From positions 1 to 5,899 of the forward strand of contig CABSMV010000110.1 in NCBI GenBank assembly GCA_902478935.1: a stretch of 5,899 nucleotides of DNA, written 5' to 3'. Position 1 is the first letter of the stretch, and each line of letters begins with the position of its first letter. Under the pieces are notes generated by a model. It was not told the origin of the DNA. It saw only the letters and a program-made list of their open reading frames with translations, and ran no database searches. This stretch comes from an uncultured Collinsella sp. Lineage in GTDB: Bacteria; Actinomycetota; Coriobacteriia; Coriobacteriales; Coriobacteriaceae. Below are positions 1-5,082 of the stretch, in pieces. A program made the position numbers and the translations under genes.

Positions 1-43
1 TGCTCAGGAGTCTCGTGGGCTCGGAGATGTGTATAAGAGACAG
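1..43 (+). other. Illumina Nextera adapter (artefact, not genomic)
   Basis: Positions 10-43 match the Nextera read-2 (P7-side) transposase adapter. Bases 25-43 are exactly the Tn5 mosaic end AGATGTGTATAAGAGACAG. Positions 2-9 read GCTCAGGA, which I recall as the i7 index N704 in adapter orientation, and base 1 fits the last T of the P7 primer. The whole stretch is in the order expected of a finished library molecule (P7 end, index, read-2 primer site, mosaic end, insert), so genomic sequence starts at 44. It should be trimmed; any protein translated through it is artefactual. Confidence 0.98.
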
Positions 44-551
44 GCGTGCTGCCGCCAAGGGCCTGTTCCTGCTCACTATGAAGCCCATCCTGTATGTGGC
101 CAACGTGGACGAGGATATGCTCAACGACGATCTGGCGCCCATCGATGGTGTTAAGCCACTGCCTATCTGCGCCAAGATCGAGGCCGAGCTTTCCGAGCTC
201 GATCCCGAGGACGCTGCCGACTACCTGGAGAGCCTGGGCCTGGAGCAGCCCGGTCTGGACGTGCTCGCGCAGGCCGCCTACAAGCTGCTTGGTCTGCAGT
301 CGTTCTTTACGGCCGGCGAGATGGAGGTCAAGGCCTGGACGGTGCGTCAGGGCGCGACCGCCCCGCAGGCCGCCGGTGTCATCCACACCGACTTTGAGCG
401 CGGCTTTATTAAGGCCGAGGTCATTGGCTACGACGACTACATCGAGCTCGGCGGCGAGCAGGGCGCCAAGGCCGCCGGGAAGCTGCGTATTGAGGGCAAG
501 GACTATGTCATGGCCGATGGCGACGTCGTGCACTTCCGCTTTAACGTGTAA
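44..551 (+). CDS. ychF: YchF/OBG-family ATPase, C-terminal part (5' truncated)
   Basis: C-terminal 168 residues of YchF, a ribosome-associated P-loop ATPase of the OBG family found in nearly all bacteria; E. coli YchF is 363 aa, so roughly half is missing. What remains begins just before the G4 region: LYVANVDED contains NVDE, the NxxE form known in YchF to favour ATP over GTP. A CAKIEAELSELD segment (G5 region) and a helical stretch follow. From about residue 85 to the end lies the TGS domain, with FTAGEMEVKAWTV, GATAPQAAGVIHTDFERGFI and the terminal DGDVVHFRFNV all typical of the family. The missing N-terminus is due to the adapter joined at base 43/44, not to a biological mutation: an in-frame GTG at 15 gives a false start whose residues MGSEMCIRDR are pure adapter translation. 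The stop is TAA at 549. A DUF1648-type gene follows 11 nt later on the same strand and is probably cotranscribed. Confidence 0.95.
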
Positions 552-562
552 GGACGACGCAT

Positions 563-946
563 ATGTTTAAATATGGCAAAAAAGCTGGCTACATGGGTAT
601 TGCTCTGCTCGTGCTTGCGGTGATTCCGCTGGTGGTCGCAGTGTGTGTTATCCCCAACATTGGTCCCGAGGTGGCAACAAAGTTTAATGCCGCCGGCGAG
701 GCGACGCGCTGGGGCAAGAGCTACGAGTTGCTGGCACTGCCGGTGCTCAACCTGCTGCTGAGCGTGGCGACGTACTTTACGGCAGGACGCCAGGCTAAAA
801 ACAATGACGACTCCGCCGCCATGGCGCGCATCGTATGCGAGCGCTACCTGCGCAACGGTTGCATCACGGGCGTGTTCCTCAACGTGGTCAACGTTTACTT
901 TATGTACTCGGCGATTACCGGAACGGGCTTTGGCCTTGGTTTCTAG
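563..946 (+). CDS. DUF1648-type small integral membrane protein
   Basis: A 127-residue membrane protein. Three hydrophobic segments are visible at about residues 10-31, 55-73 and 99-119. Between the first two lies IPNIGPEVATKFNAAGEATRW, which carries the DUF1648 signature (Pro, then T/K-x-F-N-x-x-G, then RW) seen in the N-terminal part of SdpI-family immunity/signal proteins and many small uncharacterised membrane proteins. The protein is shorter than full SdpI (about 200 aa), so membership of the SdpI immunity group should not be assumed. The start at ATG 563 is supported by AAGGA at 550-554 with 8-nt spacing; this Shine-Dalgarno overlaps the ychF stop codon, which suggests translation in the same transcript as ychF. 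The stop is TAG at 944. The gene converges on the minus-strand gene ending at 956 with only 9 nt between the stops and no obvious terminator hairpin there. Role unknown. Confidence 0.8.
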   Translation: MFKYGKKAGYMGIALLVLAVIPLVVAVCVIPNIGPEVATKFNAAGEATRWGKSYELLALPVLNLLLSVATYFTAGRQAKNNDDSAAMARIVCERYLRNGCITGVFLNVVNVYFMYSAITGTGFGLGF

Positions 947-955
947 CTTGTCCTT

Positions 956-1345
956 TTAGGCAACGAGCCTGCACATATATTCAATGGCTGCTGCGAGGCC
1001 GCCGCTCGATCGTGGTTTAAAGACTATGTCGGCGGCGGTCTCGTTTTCGTATCCGGCGCCACGAAGGGCGAGTGCGATGCCGGCTTCTAGAAGGAGCGGC
1101 AGGCCGCGTTGGCTGGTTGCGATTACGGCAGCCTGATTGAGCGGGCAGCTGTGCGTTTGGCATTGGATGGCAAGTTCACCTTGCGCCGGGCAAGGGATCA
1201 GAACGGCGGCGACGCGACTTGATAGCAATGCAAATGCTGTGCGCTCATCGGGCGAAAGGCATTCTGCTTCAACGACGACGAGCTTGGGCGGTGCGCTGTT
1301 TGTGCGAAGCGTGGCTCGGTACATGCGGACCGAAGAACCCGACAT
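956..1345 (-). CDS. hypothetical protein, 129 aa, divergent from XRE regulator
   Basis: I do not recognise this protein. The best start is ATG at 1345, preceded by AGGAG (complement of 1352-1356) with 6-nt spacing. A longer reading from TTG at 1369 would have no such site and would begin inside the 24-bp palindrome. The product is soluble-looking, alanine/leucine rich, with no signal peptide or membrane segment. It has five cysteines (29, 52, 62, 67, 125), two forming a CQTHSC (CX4C) cluster, a beta-like stretch KLVVVEAECL near residue 21, and a helical LPLLLEAGIALALRGAGYE near residue 82. A conserved-looking core and normal codon use support a real gene. It is transcribed away from the small XRE regulator at 1422, with the palindrome between them, so the regulator probably controls it. 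A partner in a toxin-antitoxin-like or autoregulated pair is possible, but nothing in the sequence shows toxin activity. Confidence 0.7.
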   Translation of the reverse strand: MSGSSVRMYRATLRTNSAPPKLVVVEAECLSPDERTAFALLSSRVAAVLIPCPAQGELAIQCQTHSCPLNQAAVIATSQRGLPLLLEAGIALALRGAGYENETAADIVFKPRSSGGLAAAIEYMCRLVA

Positions 1346-1368
1346 AGAAAACTCCTGTGTATTCGGCA

Positions 1369-1392
1369 AAACGTAAACTATAGTTTACGTTT
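1369..1392. promoter_or_regulatory. 24-bp perfect palindrome, likely operator of the divergent pair
   Basis: The sequence is a perfect inverted repeat with no spacer: the left half AAACGTAAACTA is followed by its exact reverse complement, centred between 1380 and 1381. It lies in the gap between two divergent genes, 23 nt upstream of the ATG at 1345 and 29 nt upstream of the ATG at 1422. The central bases contain TATAGT on both strands (1379-1384 plus, 1382-1377 minus), so the site could overlap -10 elements in both directions. On the minus strand TTGAAA (complement of 1406-1411) with 18 nt to TAAACT is a weak promoter candidate. Such dyads are typical binding sites for XRE-type dimers encoded next door; the assignment of binder is inference. 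Confidence 0.8.
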
Positions 1393-1421
1393 ATGTTCGG
1401 CTCCATTTCAAACTCGGCTGC

Positions 1422-1640
1422 ATGGACGAACGTGCGAAACAGATTCTTGGCAGGCGGGTCGAAGAGACACGCAGGGACCTTGGTATCTCCAAGGTTGATT
1501 TTTGTGTGGCGACAGGAATCAGCCGACCCTACCTCGACCGAATCGAAGATGGGACGGCAAATTTCACGCTCAAGGTTCTATTTAAGATCGCGCCCGCACT
1601 CGGAATGACGGTGTCAGAACTTCTCGAGGGTATCGAATAG
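1422..1640 (+). CDS. small XRE-family (Cro/C1-type) HTH transcriptional regulator
   Basis: A 72-residue protein that is almost entirely one helix-turn-helix domain. Helix 1 is about residues 4-18 (RAKQILGRRVEETRR). The HTH is LGISKVDFCVATGISRPYLDRIEDG (20-44), with the turn at TGIS and the recognition helix SRPYLDRIE. The conserved FTLKVLFKIAPALGMTVSELL (48-68) supplies the last two helices. This pattern is typical of Cro/C1-type repressors, antitoxins and phage or restriction control proteins; no extra sensor or enzymatic domain is present. The start is ATG 1422; in the same frame no ATG occurs before a stop at 1374. The Shine-Dalgarno is weak (no purine-rich run before the ATG), suggesting low translation. 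The palindrome at 1369-1392 lies just upstream, so autorepression and joint control of the divergent 129-aa gene are likely. No terminator with a U-tract follows the stop. Confidence 0.9.
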   Translation: MDERAKQILGRRVEETRRDLGISKVDFCVATGISRPYLDRIEDGTANFTLKVLFKIAPALGMTVSELLEGIE

Positions 1641-1675
1641 GGCGTTCCCCCGCTGTATTTGACGCTCTTTGGGCG

Positions 1676-1717
1676 GGTCCCCCTGGTTGCGATGTGCAAA
1701 ATCGCGAGTATTCAGCA
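1676..1717 (-). repeat. left copy of imperfect inverted repeat
   Basis: Read on the minus strand this arm has GAATACTC, then TTTTGCAC, then 9 nt, then AGGGGGACC. The same blocks in the same order occur on the plus strand at 1881-1919. The blocks match exactly; the spacers differ by a few bases, with small indels around the A-run and before the G-run. The G-rich end of each copy faces outward from the AT-rich centre. Confidence 0.7.
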
Positions 1718-1762
1718 CCTGTTCAGCCGTAGATGGTAGCTCGGGCGGCTGGCTTTGCCTTT

Positions 1763-1791
1763 TTGGCAGTAGTTAATCCACACGCTAAATA
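1763..1791 (+). promoter_or_regulatory. possible sigma70-type promoter in AT-rich centre
   Basis: TTGGCA at 1763-1768 (five of six to the -35 consensus) is separated by 17 nt from TAAATA at 1786-1791 (weak -10). It lies in the AT-rich centre of the repeat-bounded region and points towards the asparaginase 3' end, where no plus-strand gene begins. If active it would drive a noncoding or antisense transcript. AT-rich sequence gives such matches by chance. Confidence 0.2.
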
Positions 1792-1812
1792 AAAATGTGG
1801 AATAAATATTTA

Positions 1813-1846
1813 CTAGACGGTCCCCTCGTACTAAAAGTTCGTCTAG
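1813..1846. repeat. 7-bp stem enclosing a third motif copy
   Basis: CTAGACG at 1813-1819 pairs with CGTCTAG at 1840-1846, leaving a 20-nt loop. Read on the minus strand the loop contains TTTTAGTAC followed directly by GAGGGGACC, a compact version of the TTTTGCAC / AGGGGGACC blocks of the two arms. No U-tract follows on either side, so it is not a standard terminator. Confidence 0.55.
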
Positions 1847-1880
1847 CAATCGGCCGATTCTATGCCTCCGGCGGAGAAAT

Positions 1881-1919
1881 TGCAGAATACTCCGATTTTT
1901 GCACGGCCCGAGGGGGACC
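1881..1919 (+). repeat. right copy of imperfect inverted repeat
   Basis: The plus-strand counterpart of the left arm: GAATACTC (1885-1892), TTTTGCAC (1897-1904), 6 nt, AGGGGGACC (1911-1919). It can also fold locally, ACGGC at 1903-1907 with GCCGT at 1924-1928 and AGG at 1911-1913 with CCT at 1921-1923. Both arms translate to similar peptides in one frame (AEYSDFCTA here, AEYSRFCTS on the left), so an origin as fragments of a coding repeat cannot be excluded. Confidence 0.7.
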
Positions 1920-1961
1920 ACCTGCCGTTTGGGGCTGCGATAAGCGGAACTGCCTTAGGGA

Positions 1962-2975
1962 TTACGCCATCGGGATGCGGTCGTGGTTGACTTGGCTGTA
2001 GAACAGGCGCTGAATCTCGTCCGCATCACGTGACTGGCCGAGTGCCCACATGGTCTTGGCCACGAGCGTCTCGGTGGTCATGTCGTCGCCGCGCAAAATA
2101 CCCGGATGATCGGCGTAAGCTCGGCCGACCTCATAAACACCCAGGTCAAGGCCCTCTTCGGGGACCTGCGTGGTCATAACGACGGTGCGACCCGAATCGA
2201 CCCAGCGGAAAATTGCCTCTTGGAACGACTCGCCCGACTCACCAAACTCGGGAATACCGCCAATGCCAAAGGTCTCCAGGATTACAGCATCGTAGCTATC
2301 GGCAAGGGCGTCGAGGATGCTCGGGTTTACGCCGGGCGTAAGCTTGAGTACAAATACGCGCGGGTCGATGCTGTCGTAGAAACGCACCGGGTTTTCGCCC
2401 TGACGAGTGCCGTGGAGCCCGTTGCGCACGATGCGGTCGTTGCGGATGTAGGCAATGGGCGGATAGTTGACGCTGATGAACGCGTTAAAGCTCATGGTGC
2501 GCTGCTTGCGGGCGCGCGTGCCGGCAATGGCGACGCCGCCAAACACGATCGACACATCGTGCGAATGCTCGTCGAGCGCATAGAGCAGGCTCTGATATAG
2601 ATTGAGTTTGGCGTCAGTAAAGGGGTTGCCCATGGGCTTTTGCGAGCCGGTGAGCACGATGGGCTTGGGGCTGTCCTGAATCAGGTAGGAAAGCGCTGCC
2701 GCGGTGTAGCTCATGGTGTCGGTGCCGTGCAGGACCACAAAGCCGTCGTGGTCGGCATAGCCTTCGACGATGACATCGCGGATACGCATCCAGTCGCTCG
2801 GGCGCATATTGGTGCTGTCGATGTTCATGGGCTGCACGACGTTGAGCTCGCAGAGCCCCAAGATCTCGGGGACGCTCTGGGCGAGCTCCTCACCGGTCAG
2901 GGCGGGGGAGAGGCCGTTGCCGTCCTCGGTCGATGCGATGGTGCCGCCCGTGGCGATGAGAAGGATGCGCTTCAT
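1962..2975 (-). CDS. ansA: type I L-asparaginase (cytoplasmic)
   Basis: A 337-residue asparaginase that hydrolyses L-asparagine to L-aspartate and ammonia. Both threonine-containing active-site motifs are present: TGGTIAS at residues 9-15 (nucleophile T12) and HGTDTM at 83-88 (T85-D86). NIDSTNM at 51-57 carries the substrate-contacting serine, and PIVLTGSQKPM at 105-115 is also characteristic. The C-terminal domain includes VILETFGIGGIPE (231-243) and VVMTTQVPEEG (265-275). Length fits the AnsA-type enzymes (about 330-340 aa), and there is no signal peptide, which argues for the cytoplasmic type I form. The start is ATG 2975 with AGGA (complement of 2984-2987) 8 nt upstream; an open frame extends to 3047, but the family's N-terminus begins at MKRILLIATGG. 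The gene is monocistronic here and divergent from guaA. A 5-bp hairpin (CCGCC/GGCGG, 2998-3012) lies in its leader. Use of the gene symbol rests on family resemblance. Confidence 0.93.
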   Translation of the reverse strand: MKRILLIATGGTIASTEDGNGLSPALTGEELAQSVPEILGLCELNVVQPMNIDSTNMRPSDWMRIRDVIVEGYADHDGFVVLHGTDTMSYTAAALSYLIQDSPKPIVLTGSQKPMGNPFTDAKLNLYQSLLYALDEHSHDVSIVFGGVAIAGTRARKQRTMSFNAFISVNYPPIAYIRNDRIVRNGLHGTRQGENPVRFYDSIDPRVFVLKLTPGVNPSILDALADSYDAVILETFGIGGIPEFGESGESFQEAIFRWVDSGRTVVMTTQVPEEGLDLGVYEVGRAYADHPGILRGDDMTTETLVAKTMWALGQSRDADEIQRLFYSQVNHDRIPMA

Positions 2976-3242
2976 GCTGGTATTCCTATCGTATTTGCCG
3001 CCGCAGAGGCGGAGTCGTTCGGCAGTATTGTGGCACAGAGCGTCCAATGTGCAAACGTATTACATCATCTGTAACGTCTGGTAACACTTCGATTGCCGTC
3101 AAATAGAGGTCCAGGTCATGCGTTTGCCGTGCGCTGATGGCTGCGAGGGACGAGAAACCCCATATAACGTGTACACTATGGAGGTTATTTTCGTTCATTC
3201 ACGCGGGTGGGCACCGGCTCCCCGCCAACAAGAGGGGGAACC
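2976..3242. promoter_or_regulatory. divergent intergenic region of ansA and guaA
   Basis: These 267 bp must hold the promoters for both flanking genes, but I see no convincing -35/-10 pair. TATAAC at 3163-3168 and TACACT at 3172-3177 are possible guaA -10 elements without a good -35. An interrupted palindrome, TTACA-N5-TGTAA at 3060-3074, could be a regulator site. The last 40 bases hold hairpins around the guaA ribosome-binding site. I found no recognisable purine riboswitch aptamer. Confidence 0.4.
3203..3225 (+). promoter_or_regulatory. leader hairpin just upstream of guaA ribosome-binding site
   Basis: GCGGG (3203-3207) pairs with CCCGC (3221-3225), and after a bulged T, GGGC (3209-3212) pairs with GCTC (3217-3220, one G-U) around an ACCG loop: nine pairs in all. 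The right strand of this hairpin can instead pair with the Shine-Dalgarno and the bases before the start codon (3216-3223 with 3235-3242, seven of eight pairs). The two folds exclude each other. Function is inference. Confidence 0.4.
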
Positions 3243-4841
3243 ATGGATCAAAAGGCTTCCGCAAAGGTCCTCGTACTCGACTTTGGTGCGCAGTACGGTC
3301 AGCTCATTGCCCGTCGCGTCCGCGACCTCAACGTGTATTCCGAGATTGTCCCCTGCGACATCTCGGCCGACGAGATTCGCGAGATGAACGCCTCTGCGCT
3401 CATCCTTTCTGGCGGCCCGGCCTCCGTGTACGCCGAAGACGCTCCGTCCATCGACCCCGCCATCTTTGACCTGGGCCTTCCCGTCCTGGGCTTTTGCTAC
3501 GGCCATCAGATCACGGCCGTGACGCTCGGCGGCAAGGTCGGTCACTCCGAGGTGGGCGAGTACGGCCGCGCCACCATCACGCGCACGGCCGGCGCCAAGC
3601 TCTTTAACTCCACACCCATGGAGCAGACTGTGTGGATGAGCCATCGCGACGCCGTTTCCGAGGTGCCCGAGGGCTTTACCGTTACCGCCAGCACCGACGT
3701 GTGCCCGGTTGCTGCCATGGAGTGCCCCGAGCGCAAGATCTTCACCACGCAGTTCCACCCCGAGGTCAAGCACTCCGAGTATGGTCAGCAGCTGCTGAGC
3801 AACTTCCTGTTTGAGATCTGCGGCCTGGAGCCCAACTGGAGCATGGACAACCTGGTCGAGACCATGACGGCCGAGTTCCGCGAGAAGGTCGGCAACGACC
3901 GCGTGATTCTGGCCCTGTCCGGCGGCGTCGACTCCTCCGTCGTGGCTGCGCTGGGTGCTCGTGCCGTGGGCAAGCAGATGACCTGCGTGTTCATCAACCA
4001 CGGCCTGCTGCGCAAGGGCGAGCCCGAGCAGGTGGAGGAGGTCTTCACCAAGCAGTTTGACGTCGACTTTATCCACGTTCACGCCGAGGACCGTTATGCC
4101 GAGCTTCTGGCCGGCGTGACCGAGCCCGAGGAGAAGCGCCGCATCATCGGTACGCAGTTCTGGAAAGAGTTCTTCGCCGTGGCGCAGCAGCTCGAGACCG
4201 ATGGCAAGCCGGTCAAGTACCTGGCTCAGGGCACCATCTACCCCGACATCATCGAGTCCGGCGCTCGCAAGACGGGCGGTAAGACGGCAACCATCAAGAG
4301 CCATCACAACCTGATCCCGTTCCCCGAGGGCGTGCACTTCGACCTCATTGAGCCGCTCGACCACTTCTTTAAGGACGAGGTCCGCGCGCTTGGTCTGGCG
4401 CTCGGCCTGCCGGGTCACATCGTGTTTCGTCAGCCCTTCCCGGGCCCGGGTCTGGCCATCCGCATCATCGGCGCGGTCGATAGGGAGAAGCTCGAGATCC
4501 TCAAGAACGCCGACGCCATCGTGCGTGAGGAGCTCGATGCCTACAACCAGCGCCTGTTTGAGCAGACCGGCGAGCGCAACTCCGAGCACAGCTGCTGGCA
4601 GTACTTTGCGGTCCTGCCCGATATCAAGTCCGTTGGCGTTATGGGCGACGAGCGCACCTACCAGCGCCCGATCATCCTGCGAGCCGTCGAGTCCAGCGAT
4701 GCCATGACCGCCGACTGGGCCAAGCTGCCCTACGACGTGCTTGCCCGCATCTCCGGCCGCATCGTTGCCGAGGTTCCCGGCGCCAACCGCGTGTGCTACG
4801 ACATCACGTCTAAGCCGCCCGCGACGATCGAGTGGGAGTAG
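3243..4841 (+). CDS. guaA: GMP synthase (glutamine-hydrolysing)
   Basis: A 532-residue GMP synthase (E. coli GuaA is 525 aa). It converts XMP, ATP and glutamine to GMP, the last step of guanine nucleotide synthesis, in the cytoplasm. The N-terminal class I glutamine amidotransferase (about residues 7-193) has LDFGAQYGQL, the oxyanion region SGGP, the nucleophile Cys85 in GFCYGHQ, and His172/Glu174 in FHPEV. The ATP pyrophosphatase domain (about 200-400) has the P-loop LSGGVDSS at 225-232 and INHGLLRKGE. The C-terminal XMP-binding/dimerisation domain has RQPFPGPGLAIRI, AVLPDIKSVGVMGDERTY and the invariant ending TSKPPATIEWE. All key residues are present, so the enzyme should be active. The start is ATG 3243, with AGGGGG at 3233-3238 4 nt before it; an upstream in-frame GTG at 3207 would add non-family residues encoded by the leader hairpin. 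A strong terminator lies 115 nt after the stop. Confidence 0.98.
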   Translation: MDQKASAKVLVLDFGAQYGQLIARRVRDLNVYSEIVPCDISADEIREMNASALILSGGPASVYAEDAPSIDPAIFDLGLPVLGFCYGHQITAVTLGGKVGHSEVGEYGRATITRTAGAKLFNSTPMEQTVWMSHRDAVSEVPEGFTVTASTDVCPVAAMECPERKIFTTQFHPEVKHSEYGQQLLSNFLFEICGLEPNWSMDNLVETMTAEFREKVGNDRVILALSGGVDSSVVAALGARAVGKQMTCVFINHGLLRKGEPEQVEEVFTKQFDVDFIHVHAEDRYAELLAGVTEPEEKRRIIGTQFWKEFFAVAQQLETDGKPVKYLAQGTIYPDIIESGARKTGGKTATIKSHHNLIPFPEGVHFDLIEPLDHFFKDEVRALGLALGLPGHIVFRQPFPGPGLAIRIIGAVDREKLEILKNADAIVREELDAYNQRLFEQTGERNSEHSCWQYFAVLPDIKSVGVMGDERTYQRPIILRAVESSDAMTADWAKLPYDVLARISGRIVAEVPGANRVCYDITSKPPATIEWE

Positions 4842-4955
4842 GCTGACAGGGTTCTGACCTGCACTTTTGAGTGCCGCACTGTGCTCCTGAGTTTCGTTTC
4901 GTACGAGAGTTACGGCAAAACCACCAGCGACATTGGTGAGTAAACTCGATTATCG
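4842..4955 (+). other. guaA 3' untranslated segment with small hairpins
   Basis: Between the guaA stop and the terminator are 114 nt without a gene. Short stems are visible: GCACT/AGTGC with a TTTG loop at 4861-4874, CACCA/TGGTG at 4922-4938, and the perfect dyad CTCGAT-T-ATCGAG at 4945-4957, whose last two bases enter the terminator stem. I see no promoter or open reading frame that would make it a separate gene. Confidence 0.4.
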
Positions 4956-4993
4956 AGCCTCCGTTCCCATGTTGGAACGGAGGCTTTTTCTTT
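4956..4993 (+). terminator. intrinsic terminator after guaA
   Basis: A 12-bp uninterrupted stem (AGCCTCCGTTCC at 4956-4967 with its complement at 4974-4985) closes a 6-nt loop and is followed by TTTTTCTTT (4985-4993). The U-tract is on the plus-strand side only, so it terminates guaA transcription and not the facing histidine kinase gene. Confidence 0.93.
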
Positions 4994-5082
4994 GCCTTTT
5001 TACTCTCTTTCACCTGCGATTTCGCGATTTACTCCCCGTGTTTCAAGATGGAAGCGTTTGGTTGCGAGGCACGCCGGTGTGA

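Larger units (their letters stand above)
1641..1961. other. gene-poor intergenic region with repeated motifs
   Basis: This 321-bp gap between the XRE gene and the 3' end of the asparaginase gene has no convincing coding sequence. It contains two inverted ~40-nt arms (1676-1717 and 1881-1919), a third partial motif copy inside a small hairpin (1813-1846), and a strongly AT-rich centre (19 G/C of 60 counted at 1761-1820). The plus-strand reading from ATG 1795 has no ribosome-binding site, spans the right arm and runs antisense into the asparaginase gene, so I did not call it. The region may be a short repeat element, a degraded element or a structured noncoding RNA locus. Confidence 0.6.

Noticed and set aside
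25..43. A Tn5-type transposon end as a natural mobile element.
   Set aside because: The mosaic end is the engineered version and is joined to index and primer sequence, so it is library adapter, not a genomic insertion.
563..946. Calling the DUF1648-type gene an SdpI immunity protein.
   Set aside because: Only the DUF1648 part is present; there is no SdpC/toxin gene nearby and the length is too short for full SdpI.
1346..1369. TTG start at 1369 for the 129-aa gene.
   Set aside because: It begins within the operator palindrome and lacks a Shine-Dalgarno; ATG 1345 has AGGAG at 6 nt.
1393..1608. A plus-strand frame from ATG 1393 overlapping the XRE gene.
   Set aside because: It is out of frame with the clear HTH domain and its product shows no domain.
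1712..1921. A 69-codon minus-strand frame covering the repeat region.
   Set aside because: It starts inside the right repeat arm, has no ribosome-binding site, and its product has no recognisable fold.
1641..1961. A CRISPR array or tRNA in the repeat region.
   Set aside because: The copies are inverted, few and unequally spaced, with no regular spacers, and no cloverleaf or anticodon arm can be drawn.
1795..2001. A 68-codon plus-strand frame from ATG 1795.
   Set aside because: No ribosome-binding site; it runs through the repeat arm and ends antisense inside the asparaginase gene. Kept only as the note that both repeat arms give similar peptides in one frame.
2976..3047. A longer start for the asparaginase, adding 24 residues.
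   Set aside because: The added residues come from the leader hairpin region and are not part of the family; ATG 2975 has a well-placed AGGA and matches the usual N-terminus.
3207..3242. A GTG start for guaA 12 codons upstream.
   Set aside because: It would place the start inside the leader hairpin and ahead of the clear AGGGGG site; GuaA proteins begin shortly before the LDFGAQ motif, as from ATG 3243.
3195..4589. A 464-codon open frame antisense to guaA.
   Set aside because: It is the complement of a highly expressed, GC-biased gene with no stops by composition; guaA matches its family end to end, while the antisense product has low-complexity Gly/Leu/Val/His content and no recognisable domain.
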